Assembly: GCF_001592285.1 (NCBI RefSeq)
Contig: NZ_BCWQ01000002.1
Span: forward strand, 124,001-188,000
From: Hydrogenophaga pseudoflava NBRC 102511
GTDB taxonomy: Bacteria; Pseudomonadota; Gammaproteobacteria; Burkholderiales; Burkholderiaceae_C
Reading direction: 5' to 3'
DNA length: 64,000 nucleotides
This document shows positions 20,008 through 28,280 of this stretch, one piece after another. Position numbers and translations under genes: made by a program. The notes under the pieces were generated by a model that had not been told where the DNA came from, did no database searches, and saw only the letters and a program-made list of their open reading frames with translations. How positions within the stretch are numbered: position 1 is the stretch's first letter; each line of letters begins with the position of its first letter.

Positions 20008-22074
20008 TCACTCCTGGGAACGGTGTCCGTAGCGGGCCATCAGCGCCGCCTGGGCCGACAGGCCCGGGCCTTCGATGGCGTCGCTGGCGCGGCGGTAGTC
20101 GCCGTCCGGCTGCAGCAGCCAGGCGTCGCGCGTGTCGTGCAGATAGGCCGACAGGCACTCGTCCTTTACACGCTGGCGCAGCGCCGGGTCGGTCACCGGC
20201 CAGGCCAGTTCGACCCGCCGCAGCATGTTGCGGTTCATCCAGTCGGCGCTGGAGAGCCAGAGCTCCTCCTCGTCGCCGAACCGGAAATAGAACACCCGCG
20301 AATGCTCCAGCAGACGGCCGATCACCGAGCGCACGCGCACCCGGTCGGTCACGCCGGGCACCTGCGCTGGCAGGATGCAGGCGCCGCGCACGATGAGGTC
20401 GATCGAAGCCCCGCGCTGCGAAGCGATCGCCAGTGCGCGCGCCATGGGCTCGTCGGTCAGGGCGTTCATCTTGAGGATGATGCGCGCGTCCTGGCCGGAC
20501 TGGGCCGCCAGCCCTGCCCGTTCGACCCGCTCCAGCATGGCCTTGTGCAGGTGGAAGGGCGCGATCAGGGCGCTCTTCAGGCGCGGCAGCCGGCTCTGGC
20601 TGGCCAGGTGCAGGAACACCTGCTCCATGTCCGCGGTGAGCGACTTGTCCGCGGTGAGGTAGCTCAGGTCGGTGTACAGGCGCGCCGTGCCGGGGTTGTA
20701 GTTGCCGGTGGAGAGGTGGCCGTAGCGGCGCAGCACCCCGCCCTCGCGGCGCGTGACCAGCAGCATCTTGGCGTGGGTCTTGAGGCCCACCACGCCATAC
20801 ACCACCTGGGCGCCCACCGATTCCAGCCGCTCGGCGTAGTTGATGTTGGCCTCTTCGTCGAAGCGCGCCTTGAGCTCGACCACCGCGGTCACTTCCTTGC
20901 CGCGCCGCACCGCCTCGCGCAGCAGCTCGATCATCTCGGCCTTGCTGCCGGTGCGGTAGATGGTCTGCTTGATGGCCAGCACGTCGGGGTCGTTGACCGC
21001 CTCGCGCAGGAAGGCCAGCACCGCGTCGAAGCTCTCGTAGGGCTGGTGGATCAGCACGTCGCCCTGCTGCATGCGCTCGAAGAAGGACTGGCCCGGCACC
21101 AGCTGGACCGGCCAGCCCGGCGTGTGCTGCTCAAAGCGCAGCGCGGGCTGGTCGACCTGGTCGATCAGCTGGTTCAGGCGCACCAGGTTCACCGGCCCGG
21201 GCACGCGGAACAGCGCCTGCGGCGGCAGCGCGAACTGCTCCAGCAGGAAGCTGGAGAGGAACTCGGAACAGCCCGCCGACACCTCCAGCCGCAGCGCCTC
21301 GCCGTAGTGGCGGTGCTGCAGACCCACACGCAGGGCGGTGCGCAGGTTCTTCACCTCTTCCTCGTCCACAGCCAGATCCGAGTGCCGCGTCACGCGGAAC
21401 TGTGAAAACTCCGTCACCTGCCGGCCGGGGAACAGGTCGGCCAGGTGCGAGCGGATCAGGCTGGAAATGGAGACAAAGACCGTCTTTTTCGAACCCTTGG
21501 ACCCGGGCACGCGCACATAGCGCGGCAACACGCGCGGCACCTTGACGATGGCGACCTCGTTTTCGCGCCCGAAGGCGTCGCGCCCCTTGAGGCGCACGAT
21601 GAAGTTGAGCGACTTGTTCGCCACCTGCGGGAACGGGTGCGCCGGGTCGAGGCCCACCGGCATCAGCAGTGGCTGCACCTCGCGCTCGAAATACGCCTTG
21701 ACCCAGCGGCGCTGGGCGGCGTCGCGCTCGCCGTGCGAGACCAGCTCGACGCCCTGCTTCTGCAGCAGCGGCAGCAGCTCGTCGTTGTAGATCGCGTACT
21801 GCTGCGCCACCAGTTCGTGCAGCTGGGCGCTCAGGCGCACATAGTCGTCCGCCGTCTGCGGGCCGCGCGGCTCGTTGGCATTGAAGGCGGCCAGATGCGG
21901 CGCCATGCGCACCTCGAAGAACTCGTCGAGGTTGCTGGAGACGATGCACAGGTAGCGCAGGCGCTCCAGCAGCGGCACCTGTTCGCGCCGCGCCCAGTCC
22001 AGCACGCGTTCGTTGAAGGCCAGGATGCTGTGGTCCCGGTCGAGAAAGGTCAGGCTGGGGGTGGGCGGGTTCAT
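20008..22074 (-). CDS. ppk1: Polyphosphate kinase 1
   Basis: Enzyme of 688 residues that makes polyphosphate from ATP reversibly. The N-terminal domain begins with F-L-D-R-D-H-S-I-L-A-F-N-E-R-V-L. The two catalytic histidines are H434 in G-L-K-T-H-A-K-M and H591 in E-H-S-R-V-F-Y-F, one residue off the E. coli numbering (H435, H592). The ATG at 22074 is preceded in frame by a TTG at 22077, so either could be the start. It follows the glycosyltransferase gene after nine bases and precedes sixA, forming the end of an olsB-plcP-GT-ppk1-sixA gene string. Its neighbours link polyphosphate formation to the Pho response. Confidence 0.97.
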   Translation of the reverse strand: MNPPTPSLTFLDRDHSILAFNERVLDWARREQVPLLERLRYLCIVSSNLDEFFEVRMAPHLAAFNANEPRGPQTADDYVRLSAQLHELVAQQYAIYNDELLPLLQKQGVELVSHGERDAAQRRWVKAYFEREVQPLLMPVGLDPAHPFPQVANKSLNFIVRLKGRDAFGRENEVAIVKVPRVLPRYVRVPGSKGSKKTVFVSISSLIRSHLADLFPGRQVTEFSQFRVTRHSDLAVDEEEVKNLRTALRVGLQHRHYGEALRLEVSAGCSEFLSSFLLEQFALPPQALFRVPGPVNLVRLNQLIDQVDQPALRFEQHTPGWPVQLVPGQSFFERMQQGDVLIHQPYESFDAVLAFLREAVNDPDVLAIKQTIYRTGSKAEMIELLREAVRRGKEVTAVVELKARFDEEANINYAERLESVGAQVVYGVVGLKTHAKMLLVTRREGGVLRRYGHLSTGNYNPGTARLYTDLSYLTADKSLTADMEQVFLHLASQSRLPRLKSALIAPFHLHKAMLERVERAGLAAQSGQDARIILKMNALTDEPMARALAIASQRGASIDLIVRGACILPAQVPGVTDRVRVRSVIGRLLEHSRVFYFRFGDEEELWLSSADWMNRNMLRRVELAWPVTDPALRQRVKDECLSAYLHDTRDAWLLQPDGDYRRASDAIEGPGLSAQAALMARYGHRSQE

Positions 22075-22083
22075 CAATGACGA

Positions 22084-23145
22084 TTATTCGACCAGCCGAT
22101 GACGTTTGTGTGACAGAACGGCGCGGCGCTGCCCGGGCAGCCGCACCAGGTGGGAGAGGAACAGATCGGCCACCCGCCCCCAGCCAAAGTCCAGCGCGCG
22201 CTGGCGGGCCTGGTGGCGGCGCACGCGCAGCGCCTGCGACCAGGCCTCGCGCAGGTCGGTGTGCATCGCGCCGGCGGGGGAGTCGCCGATCACCTCCAGC
22301 GGGCCGTCCACCGGGTAGGCGGCCACGGGCAGGCCGGTGGCCATGGCTTCGAGCATCACCAGGCCGAAGGTCTCGTGCAGGCTGGGGAACACGAACACGT
22401 CGGCCGCGGCGTAGACCTCGGCCAGCTCGCGCCGCGCCAGCAGCCCCACCCAGTGCACGCCGGGGTAGCGGTCGCGCAGGGCCTGCTCCAGCGGACCCAC
22501 GCCACACACCACCTTGCTGCCCGGGATGTCCAGGTCCAGGAACGCCTGGAGGTTCTTTTCGTGCGAGAGGCGGCCGACGAACAGGCTCACCGGCCGCGCC
22601 AGGTGGCCCAGCCCGGGGCATTCGCGCGGCTCGGGGTGGAACGCGAACAGCTGGGTGTCCACGCCATGGGTCCAGTCGCGCAGGTTGGCAAAGCCCCGCT
22701 GCTCCAGCAGGCGGCGCACCCCGCCGGTGGGCACCATCACCCCGCGGCTGGGCCGGTGGAAGCGCCGCAGCAGGGCATAGCCCCAGGATGCCGGTACGCC
22801 CAGCGCGAGCTGCAGCATCTCGGGAAAACGGGTGTGGAAGGCGGTGGTGAACGGCCAGCCGCGGCGCAGGCAGTGGCGCCGCGCGGCCCAGCCCAGCGGG
22901 CCTTCGGTGGCGATGTGGATGGCGTCGGGCTGGGCCTCGTCCATCAGCCGCCGCAGGCGCGCGCCCGGGAACAGGGCGAGGTCGATGCCGGCGTAGCCGG
23001 GGCACGGCCGCGTGCGGAACTGCCCGGGGTGGATCACCGTCAGCTCGTGCCCGGCGCCCTGCAGGTGCCGGACCAGCTCCACCAGCGTGGTGACCACGCC
23101 GTTGACCTGGGGCTGCCAGGCGTCGGTCACCAGCAGGATCTTCAT
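22084..23145 (-). CDS. GT4-family glycosyltransferase, probable diacylglycerol glycosyltransferase (Agt-like)
   Basis: Retaining GT-B glycosyltransferase of 353 residues without membrane segments. The N-terminal half starts M-K-I-L-L-V-T-D-A-W-x-P-Q-V-N-G-V-V, and the C-terminal half has the E-x7-E motif at E258 and E266 (H-E-T-F-G-L-V-M-L-E-A). The start overlaps the plcP stop by four bases (ATGA). In alphaproteobacteria a similar gene pair, plcP-agt, turns phospholipids into glycosyl-diacylglycerols under Pi starvation: PlcP yields diacylglycerol and Agt adds glucose or glucuronic acid. Pairing and Pho context make that the best guess here. Mannosyl transfer in glycolipid or exopolysaccharide synthesis is the alternative. 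Confidence 0.85.
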   Translation of the reverse strand: MKILLVTDAWQPQVNGVVTTLVELVRHLQGAGHELTVIHPGQFRTRPCPGYAGIDLALFPGARLRRLMDEAQPDAIHIATEGPLGWAARRHCLRRGWPFTTAFHTRFPEMLQLALGVPASWGYALLRRFHRPSRGVMVPTGGVRRLLEQRGFANLRDWTHGVDTQLFAFHPEPRECPGLGHLARPVSLFVGRLSHEKNLQAFLDLDIPGSKVVCGVGPLEQALRDRYPGVHWVGLLARRELAEVYAAADVFVFPSLHETFGLVMLEAMATGLPVAAYPVDGPLEVIGDSPAGAMHTDLREAWSQALRVRRHQARQRALDFGWGRVADLFLSHLVRLPGQRRAVLSHKRHRLVE

Positions 23146-24050
23146 GCGGGTGCCAGAACCCCCGGGATCGCCTGGGGCTCCTTCAGCGGCAGGGTCAGGC
23201 CGCCGTGCCCCATCGGGTGCCAGTGCACCAGCTCCAGCCGGCCGTCCTGGTGCTCGACCAGGGCCGAGAGGCTCTCGACCCAGTCGCCGTCGTTGGCGTA
23301 GAGCGTGCCGTCGATGGTGCGCATCTCGGGGCGGTGGATGTGGCCGCAGACCACACCGTGGTAGCCGCGCTCGCGCGCCTCCGCGGCCACGGCGCGCTCG
23401 AAGTCGTTGACGTGGCTGACCGCGCGCTTGACCTTGTGCTTGAGGTACTGCGAGAGCGACCAGTAGGGCAAGCCCAGCTTGTGGCGGATGCGGTTGAAGT
23501 GGCGGTTGAGTTCGAGCGTGACGCCGTAGGCCCAGTCGCCCACGTGGGCCAGCCACTTGGCGCACTGGATCACGCCGTCGAAGTGGTCACCGTGGATCAC
23601 CCAGAGGTGGCGGCCATCGGCGGTGGTGTGCACCGCCTCGTTGGCCACCTCGATGCCGCCGAAGTGCATGCCGTCGAACTGGCGCGCGAACTCGTCGTGG
23701 TTGCCCGGCACGAACACCACGCGGCAGCCCTTGCGAGCGCGGCGCAGCAGCTTCTGCACCACGTCGTTGTGCGACTGCGGCCAGAACCAGCGCCGCCGCA
23801 TCTGCCAGCCATCGACGATGTCACCGACCAGGTACAGCGTGTCGCTGGGGTGGTGCTTGAGAAAGTCGAGCAAGGCATCGGCTTGACACCCCGGTGTTCC
23901 TAGATGCACATCGGAAATGAACACAGCCCGCAGCGACAACGCCGCCGGAGAAGATGTCTCATCCAGTGGAGCCGTGGAACCGGCTATGCCGGGCCACAGG
24001 CTCCGCCCCCCTGGGGGGGTGACGCCGAAGGCGGCGCGGGGGGGAGCCAT
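23142..24050 (-). CDS. plcP: PlcP-like metallophosphoesterase (probable Pi-starvation phospholipase C)
   Basis: Calcineurin-like phosphoesterase of up to 302 residues, with all metal motifs: I-S-D-V-H-L-G, G-D-I-V-D-G-W, P-G-N-H-D-E, H-G-D-H-F-D and C-G-H-I-H-R. The segments F-W-P-Q-S-H-N-D-V-V-Q-K and W-L-A-H-V-G-D-W-A-Y match, from memory, the PlcP family of rhizobia, which removes the head groups of phospholipids under Pi limitation; automatic annotation often calls these LpxH-like. The ATG at 24050 has ggagt six bases upstream, but the first 17 or so codons lie within a GC-rich repeat element. The conserved domain begins only at about residue 40, so a TTG at 23939 is another possible start. 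It follows olsB and overlaps the glycosyltransferase gene. Confidence 0.85.
   Translation of the reverse strand: MAPPRAAFGVTPPGGRSLWPGIAGSTAPLDETSSPAALSLRAVFISDVHLGTPGCQADALLDFLKHHPSDTLYLVGDIVDGWQMRRRWFWPQSHNDVVQKLLRRARKGCRVVFVPGNHDEFARQFDGMHFGGIEVANEAVHTTADGRHLWVIHGDHFDGVIQCAKWLAHVGDWAYGVTLELNRHFNRIRHKLGLPYWSLSQYLKHKVKRAVSHVNDFERAVAAEARERGYHGVVCGHIHRPEMRTIDGTLYANDGDWVESLSALVEHQDGRLELVHWHPMGHGGLTLPLKEPQAIPGVLAPA
23999..24048. repeat. GC-rich hairpin repeat element (REP-like)
   Basis: A nested palindrome: GGCTCC at 23999-24004 pairs with GGAGCC at 24043-24048, enclosing a C6/G7 hairpin and a CGCC-gaa-GGCG hairpin. I recall sequences of this type as a dispersed intergenic repeat in Comamonadaceae genomes, but cannot verify copy number here. 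It lies at the junction of olsB and plcP and would encode the N-terminus of PlcP from the ATG at 24050. Confidence 0.6.
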
Positions 24051-24051
24051 T

Positions 24052-24909
24052 TCAGACTCCGAAGTGGCGCCGGTACCGCGCCGGCATGTCCGCGATGCGC
24101 ATGATCATCGGCAGGTCGGCGGCGTTGAAGTCCGGGTCCCAGGCCGGCGGGCCCATGACCTTGGCACCCAGGCGCAGGTAGCCCTTGATCAGCGCCGGCG
24201 GTTCCACCTCCAGCGAGCCGTCCAGCCGGTCCACCGGCAGCGGCAGCCGGGGCCGCACGTGGCAGTCGATCGGGGCCATGTGCTTGTCCTTCACCTGGCG
24301 CCAGATGCTGGCCGCCGCGTGGCCGCCGCCGATCATGCCGTGCGGGCCTTCGTACTGCATGGGGATGCTGGCGCAGCCGATCATGGTGTCCAGCCGGTTG
24401 CGCTGCATGAAGGCCGCGAGCGCGCCCCACAGGGCCATGATCACGCCGCCCTGGCGGTGGTCGCGGTGCACGCAGCTGCGGCCCAGTTCCACCATGCTCT
24501 CGCGCAGCGGGCGCAGGCGCACCAGGTCGAACTCGGTGTCGCTGTAGGTGCTGCCGGCGCGCTTGGCCTGCTGGGGGGTCAGCACGCGGTAGGTGCCGAT
24601 GACCTTGCGCGTGGCGCCGTCGCGCACCAGCAGGTGCTCGCAGTAGTCGTCGAACAGGTCGACGTCGTGGCCGGGCACGGCGTTGGAGAGAATGGCCCCC
24701 ATCTCGCCGGCGAACACCTCGTACCTCAGGCGCTGCGCCTCACGAACCTCGTCCAGGTGCCGCGCCCAGCCGACGTCGATGCCGGCCGGCGCCTGGACCA
24801 CCGCACCGGGGACCACCACCGCAGCGGGAGCGTCCGTGCGTGGGTGAAGTGACCTCCGGAAGTCGGGCAGCGGCGACAGGTCCAGCGTCGGGGTGGGCAG
24901 TTCTCGCAT
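24052..24909 (-). CDS. olsB: OlsB-like GNAT N-acyltransferase (ornithine lipid synthesis)
   Basis: Protein of 285 residues of the OlsB/hemolysin-like acyltransferase family. It has R-Y-E-V-F-A-G-E-M near 75, E-L-G-R-S-C-V-H-R-D-H-R in the acyl-carrier-binding region and the motif G-C-A-S-I-P-M. OlsB transfers a 3-hydroxyacyl chain from ACP to the alpha-amino group of ornithine, giving lyso-ornithine lipid; OlsA then adds a second acyl chain to make a phosphorus-free membrane lipid. No olsA is seen in this window. I chose ATG 24909 because aggag sits six bases upstream; an ATG at 24972 lacks a good ribosome site. It is the first gene of the olsB-plcP-GT-ppk1-sixA string, divergent from phoX, with Pho-box-like repeats between. 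Confidence 0.82.
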   Translation of the reverse strand: MRELPTPTLDLSPLPDFRRSLHPRTDAPAAVVVPGAVVQAPAGIDVGWARHLDEVREAQRLRYEVFAGEMGAILSNAVPGHDVDLFDDYCEHLLVRDGATRKVIGTYRVLTPQQAKRAGSTYSDTEFDLVRLRPLRESMVELGRSCVHRDHRQGGVIMALWGALAAFMQRNRLDTMIGCASIPMQYEGPHGMIGGGHAAASIWRQVKDKHMAPIDCHVRPRLPLPVDRLDGSLEVEPPALIKGYLRLGAKVMGPPAWDPDFNAADLPMIMRIADMPARYRRHFGV

Positions 24910-25017
24910 GGTGGGCTCCTGGGTGGGGATGGCGTCCACAACGGACGCTGGGTGGATGGATCGCTTGCTCATGGCCACGATGCTCCGGCCCCGCCATGTC
25001 CTTCCCGTGGCATCCCG

Positions 25018-25035
25018 ATGAAACTTTTTTGACGT
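25018..25035 (-). promoter_or_regulatory. Weak Pho-box-like repeat facing olsB
   Basis: On the minus strand ACGTCAA-AAAA-GTTTCAT gives two half-sites 11 bp apart that match the PhoB half-site only partly (4/7 and 5/7). No good -10 is seen 10 bases downstream. It is notable mainly because a better box for phoX lies 20 bases away in the opposite direction. Confidence 0.35.
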
Positions 25036-25054
25036 TGCAGGCCCGCCCCACAAA

Positions 25055-25083
25055 CTGCCGCACAAGCGTCATCAAACTTTCAC
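25055..25083 (+). promoter_or_regulatory. Pho box array before phoX
   Basis: Three 7-bp units at exact 11-bp steps: CTGCCGC (25055), GCGTCAT (25066) and CTTTCAC (25077). The last two form a good PhoB box (GCGTCAT-CAAA-CTTTCAC). A CAGACT hexamer lies 10 bases downstream at 25094-25099, the spacing expected for a PhoB-dependent -10, though it is a weak match. It lies 50 bases before the phoX start. Confidence 0.6.
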
Positions 25084-25133
25084 AGCCGCCGCACAGACTC
25101 CACGCGTTTTCCATCAACCCACGCGGAACCGAC

Positions 25134-27293
25134 ATGAGCCACAAAACCGAATCGCACTTCAACAACGAAGCGTCGAACACCTCCAGCAACCCGGCCTTCG
25201 AACAGGTCCTGGAAACCCGCCTGAGCCGCCGCAGCCTGTTCCGCGGCGCGGGGCTGGCGGGTGCCGCCGTGGGCGCCGCGTCTGTCACCGGCTGCGCCAC
25301 CACCATGGGCAGCGGCAGCGCCACCCAGCTGGACCGCCTGGGCTTCAAGGCCGTGCCCAAGAGCCTGGCCGACAAGGTGATCGTGCCCGAGGGCTACACC
25401 GCCCAGGTGATCTACGCCCTGGGCGACCCGCTGGCCGCCGGTGTCGCGCCGTTCAAGAACGACGGCACAGACACCCAGTTCGAGCAGCGCGCCGGCGACC
25501 ACCACGACGGCATGGAGTGGTTCGGCCTGGACGCGCAGAGCAAACCTTCGGCCAGCTACAACAGCCGCGGCATCCTGGGCATCAACCACGAAGCCACCAC
25601 CGACGAGAAGCTGGCCTCCTTCTTCATCCACGCCAATGGCGGCACCGCCACCCTGCCCCGCCCGGCCGCCGAGATCGACAAGGAGCTGGCCATCCATGGC
25701 CTGTCCTTCGTCGAGGTGCAGTCCGATGGCAAGCGCTGGGCCTACAAGGCCGCCTCTCCGTTCAACCGCCGCATCACCACCATGACCCCGGCCGTTGTGC
25801 ACGGCCCGGCCCGTGGCAGCGAGCACCTGGTCACCAAGTACAGCCCCGACGCCACCGCCTGCCGCGGTACCCTCAACAACTGCGGCACCGGCAAGACGCC
25901 CTGGGGCACCTTCGTCAGCGGTGAAGAAAACTGGTTCGGCTACTTCTTCCGCGACGCCAAGGACGATGACGCGCGCAAGAAGGACAAGCAGGTGCAGGCG
26001 CTCAAGCGCTACGGCCGCAAGGCCGGTGACGCCAGCCGCCACGGCTGGGAGAGCGGTGGCAGCGACGACCGCTTCGCGCGCTGGAACAACAGCGCCATCG
26101 GCGCCTCGGCCAAGGACGACTACCGCAATGAGATGAACACCTTCGGCTATGTGGTCGAGGTGGACGCCTACGACACCGCCGCCCCGATGCGCAAACGCAC
26201 CGGCCTGGGCCGCTTCGCCCACGAGAGCGTGGCCTTTGCCAAGCCGGTGGCCGGCCAGCCCATCGTGGCCTACATGGGCGACGACGCCCGCGGCGAGTAC
26301 ATCTACAAGTTCGTCTCCGACGCCAAATGGGACCCGAAGGACGCACGGCCGGCCAACCGCCTGGCCGCCGGTGACAAGTACCTCGACAAGGGCACCCTGT
26401 TCGCCGCCCGCTTCAAGGGCGACGGCACCGGCCAGTGGCTGGAACTGTCGATGAACAACCCGCAGATCGCCAACAGCTCCTACTTCGAGTTCAAGAGCAA
26501 CGCCGACGTGGCCATCTTCACCCGCCTGGCCGCCGACGCTGCGGGCGCCACCAAGATGGACCGCCCGGAATGGAACGGCGTGCACCCGCGCACCGGCGAG
26601 GTCTACTTCACGCTGACCAACAACAGCGCCCGCACCGCCGCCACCGCCGACGCCCCCAACCCGCGCGTCTACACCGACATGAAGGGCAGCAAGGAGCAGA
26701 AGGGCAACGTGCACGGCCACATCGCGCGCCTGGCCGACGCCTCGCCCGCCGGTCTGACGTTCAAGTGGGACATCTATGTGTTCGGTGCCGAGGCCGACGC
26801 CGACAAGGCCACCGTCAACCTGTCCAGCCTGACCGACGAGAACGACATGTCCGCGCCCGACGGCCTGGTGTTCAGCCCCGCCACCGGCATCTGCTGGATC
26901 CAGACCGACGACGGCGCCTACACCGACAAGACCAACTGCATGATGCTGGCCGCCATACCCGGCAAGCAGGGCGACGGCGCGGCCCGCACCATCAAGCACG
27001 GCGACCGGGAAGTCACCACCTACGTGGGCAAGACCCCGACGCCGTCGACGCTGGCGCGCTTCCTGGTCGGCCCCAAGGACTGCGAGATCACCGGCTGGTG
27101 CGAAACGCCCGATGGCCGCGCGGTGTTCATCAACATCCAGCACCCGGGTGAAGGCACCAAGATGGCCGACGTGACCAACCCGTCGAAGTACACCAGCCAG
27201 TGGCCTGCCAACGCCGGCTACGGCGCCGGCCAGCGCCCGCGCTCGGCCACCATCGTCATCACCAAGAACGACGGCGGCGTCATCGGCAGCTGA
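25134..27293 (+). CDS. phoX: PhoX-type alkaline phosphatase (Tat-exported)
   Basis: Calcium/iron-dependent phosphatase of 719 residues that releases Pi from organic phosphate esters outside the cytoplasm. The Tat signal is L-S-R-R-S-L-F-R-G (R32, R33) followed by a hydrophobic stretch; V-T-G-C (C54) could make it a lipoprotein. Family landmarks include R-A-G-D-H-H-D-G-M-E near 125, L-G-I-N-H-E near 150, T-F-V-S-G-E-E-N-W near 265 and the C-terminal F-I-N-I-Q-H-P-G. I chose ATG 25134 because it starts just before the Tat motif; the frame is open upstream through the olsB promoter. ppk2 overlaps its stop codon, so both are likely co-expressed under PhoB control. Confidence 0.95.
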   Translation: MSHKTESHFNNEASNTSSNPAFEQVLETRLSRRSLFRGAGLAGAAVGAASVTGCATTMGSGSATQLDRLGFKAVPKSLADKVIVPEGYTAQVIYALGDPLAAGVAPFKNDGTDTQFEQRAGDHHDGMEWFGLDAQSKPSASYNSRGILGINHEATTDEKLASFFIHANGGTATLPRPAAEIDKELAIHGLSFVEVQSDGKRWAYKAASPFNRRITTMTPAVVHGPARGSEHLVTKYSPDATACRGTLNNCGTGKTPWGTFVSGEENWFGYFFRDAKDDDARKKDKQVQALKRYGRKAGDASRHGWESGGSDDRFARWNNSAIGASAKDDYRNEMNTFGYVVEVDAYDTAAPMRKRTGLGRFAHESVAFAKPVAGQPIVAYMGDDARGEYIYKFVSDAKWDPKDARPANRLAAGDKYLDKGTLFAARFKGDGTGQWLELSMNNPQIANSSYFEFKSNADVAIFTRLAADAAGATKMDRPEWNGVHPRTGEVYFTLTNNSARTAATADAPNPRVYTDMKGSKEQKGNVHGHIARLADASPAGLTFKWDIYVFGAEADADKATVNLSSLTDENDMSAPDGLVFSPATGICWIQTDDGAYTDKTNCMMLAAIPGKQGDGAARTIKHGDREVTTYVGKTPTPSTLARFLVGPKDCEITGWCETPDGRAVFINIQHPGEGTKMADVTNPSKYTSQWPANAGYGAGQRPRSATIVITKNDGGVIGS

Positions 27294-28216
27294 TGGGCGG
27301 CACCATGAACGGCGACACCCTGGCCCGGACGGACCAGCAGATCGCGCAGCTGCGCGAGGACCTGCTCGACTCGATGGACGAGGAGTTCGAGCTGGAGATG
27401 GAGGACCGGCTGGGCGAGGACGCACGGCGCCCCGGCGCCAGCGCCTCCAGCCGCATCCACTACTTCCGCGAGCTGTTCCGGCTGCAGGGTGAGCTGGTCA
27501 AGCTGCAGGACTGGGTGGTCGCGACCGGGCACCGGGTCGTGATCATCTTCGAGGGCCGCGACGCCGCGGGCAAGGGCGGCGTGATCAAGCGCATCACCCA
27601 GCGGCTGAACCCGCGGGTCTGCCGCGTGGTCGCGCTGCCGGCGCCCAACGACCGCGAGCGCACGCAGTGGTACTTCCAGCGCTACGTGACGCACCTGCCG
27701 GCCGGCGGCGAGATCGTGCTGCTGGACCGCAGCTGGTACAACCGCGCGGGCGTCGAGAAGGTCATGGGCTTCTGCAGCGACGAGCAGTACGAGGCCTTCT
27801 TCCGCGACGTGCCCGAGTTCGAGAAGATGCTGGTGCGCAACGGCATCCAGCTCATCAAGTACTGGTTCTCGATCTCCGACGAGGAGCAGCACCTGCGCTT
27901 CATGGGCCGCATCCACGACCCGCTCAAGCAGTGGAAGCTCAGCCCGATGGACCTCGAGTCGCGCCGCCGCTGGGAGCTCTACACCAAGGCCAAGGAGGTG
28001 ATGCTGGAGCGCACCCACATCCCCGAATCGCCCTGGTGGGTGGTGCAGGCGGACGACAAGAAGAAGGCGCGGCTGAACTGCATCCACCACCTGCTGGGCC
28101 AGATACCCTACCACGAGATCGAGCGCCCGGCCATCGTGCTGCCGCAGCGCGAACGGCACGAGGACTACAAACGCCAGGCGGTGCCGGTGGACATGATGGT
28201 TCCTGCCATCTACTGA
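27293..28216 (+). CDS. ppk2: Polyphosphate kinase 2 (class I PPK2)
   Basis: Protein of 307 residues of the PPK2 family, P-loop kinases that use polyphosphate to phosphorylate nucleoside diphosphates, usually GDP or ADP. Walker A is E-G-R-D-A-A-G-K-G-G (K94), the lid and Walker B region is L-L-D-R-S-W-Y-N-R-A-G-V-E, and R-x-F-M-G-R-I-H-D-P-L-K-Q-W follows. It is a single-domain type with an acidic N-terminal extension of about 50 residues. The ATG at 27293 overlaps the phoX stop (TGATG); a second ATG at 27305 is also possible. With ppk1 and ppx nearby, the window holds a full polyphosphate cycle. Confidence 0.95.
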   Translation: MGGTMNGDTLARTDQQIAQLREDLLDSMDEEFELEMEDRLGEDARRPGASASSRIHYFRELFRLQGELVKLQDWVVATGHRVVIIFEGRDAAGKGGVIKRITQRLNPRVCRVVALPAPNDRERTQWYFQRYVTHLPAGGEIVLLDRSWYNRAGVEKVMGFCSDEQYEAFFRDVPEFEKMLVRNGIQLIKYWFSISDEEQHLRFMGRIHDPLKQWKLSPMDLESRRRWELYTKAKEVMLERTHIPESPWWVVQADDKKKARLNCIHHLLGQIPYHEIERPAIVLPQRERHEDYKRQAVPVDMMVPAIY

Positions 28217-28226
28217 ATGGAGACAC

Positions 28227-28251
28227 CACGCCGCGACCAGCGGCGTGTTTT
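28227..28251 (+). terminator. Terminator after phoX-ppk2
   Basis: CACGCCGC (28227-28234) pairs with GCGGCGTG (28240-28247) around a GACCA loop and is followed by TTTT. It lies ten bases after the ppk2 stop and just before the arsR promoter region. Confidence 0.75.
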
Positions 28252-28261
28252 CACCCCAATG

Positions 28262-28279
28262 TTTCAACTATCATTGAAA
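28262..28279 (+). promoter_or_regulatory. Candidate ArsR operator overlapping the -10 of the ars operon
   Basis: The interrupted palindrome TTTCAA-N6-TTGAAA resembles known ArsR-family operators (inverted TCAA/TTGA arms). It overlaps TATCAT (28269-28274), a good -10 match, and ends one base before the arsR ATG. Repressor binding here would block RNA polymerase directly. If the -10 is real, transcription starts near the ATG, implying a very short or absent leader. Confidence 0.6.
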
Positions 28280-28280
28280 T

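Noticed and set aside
23142-24050. LpxH (UDP-2,3-diacylglucosamine pyrophosphatase) assignment for the phosphoesterase
   Set aside because: The fold is shared, but segments such as W-P-Q-S-H-N-D-V and the pairing with a lipid-type glycosyltransferase in a Pho setting favour PlcP. LpxH remains the main alternative.
25080-27425. Open frame of 781 codons antisense to phoX
   Set aside because: It has Gly/Val/Ala-rich shadow composition without domains, and phoX is certain on the other strand.
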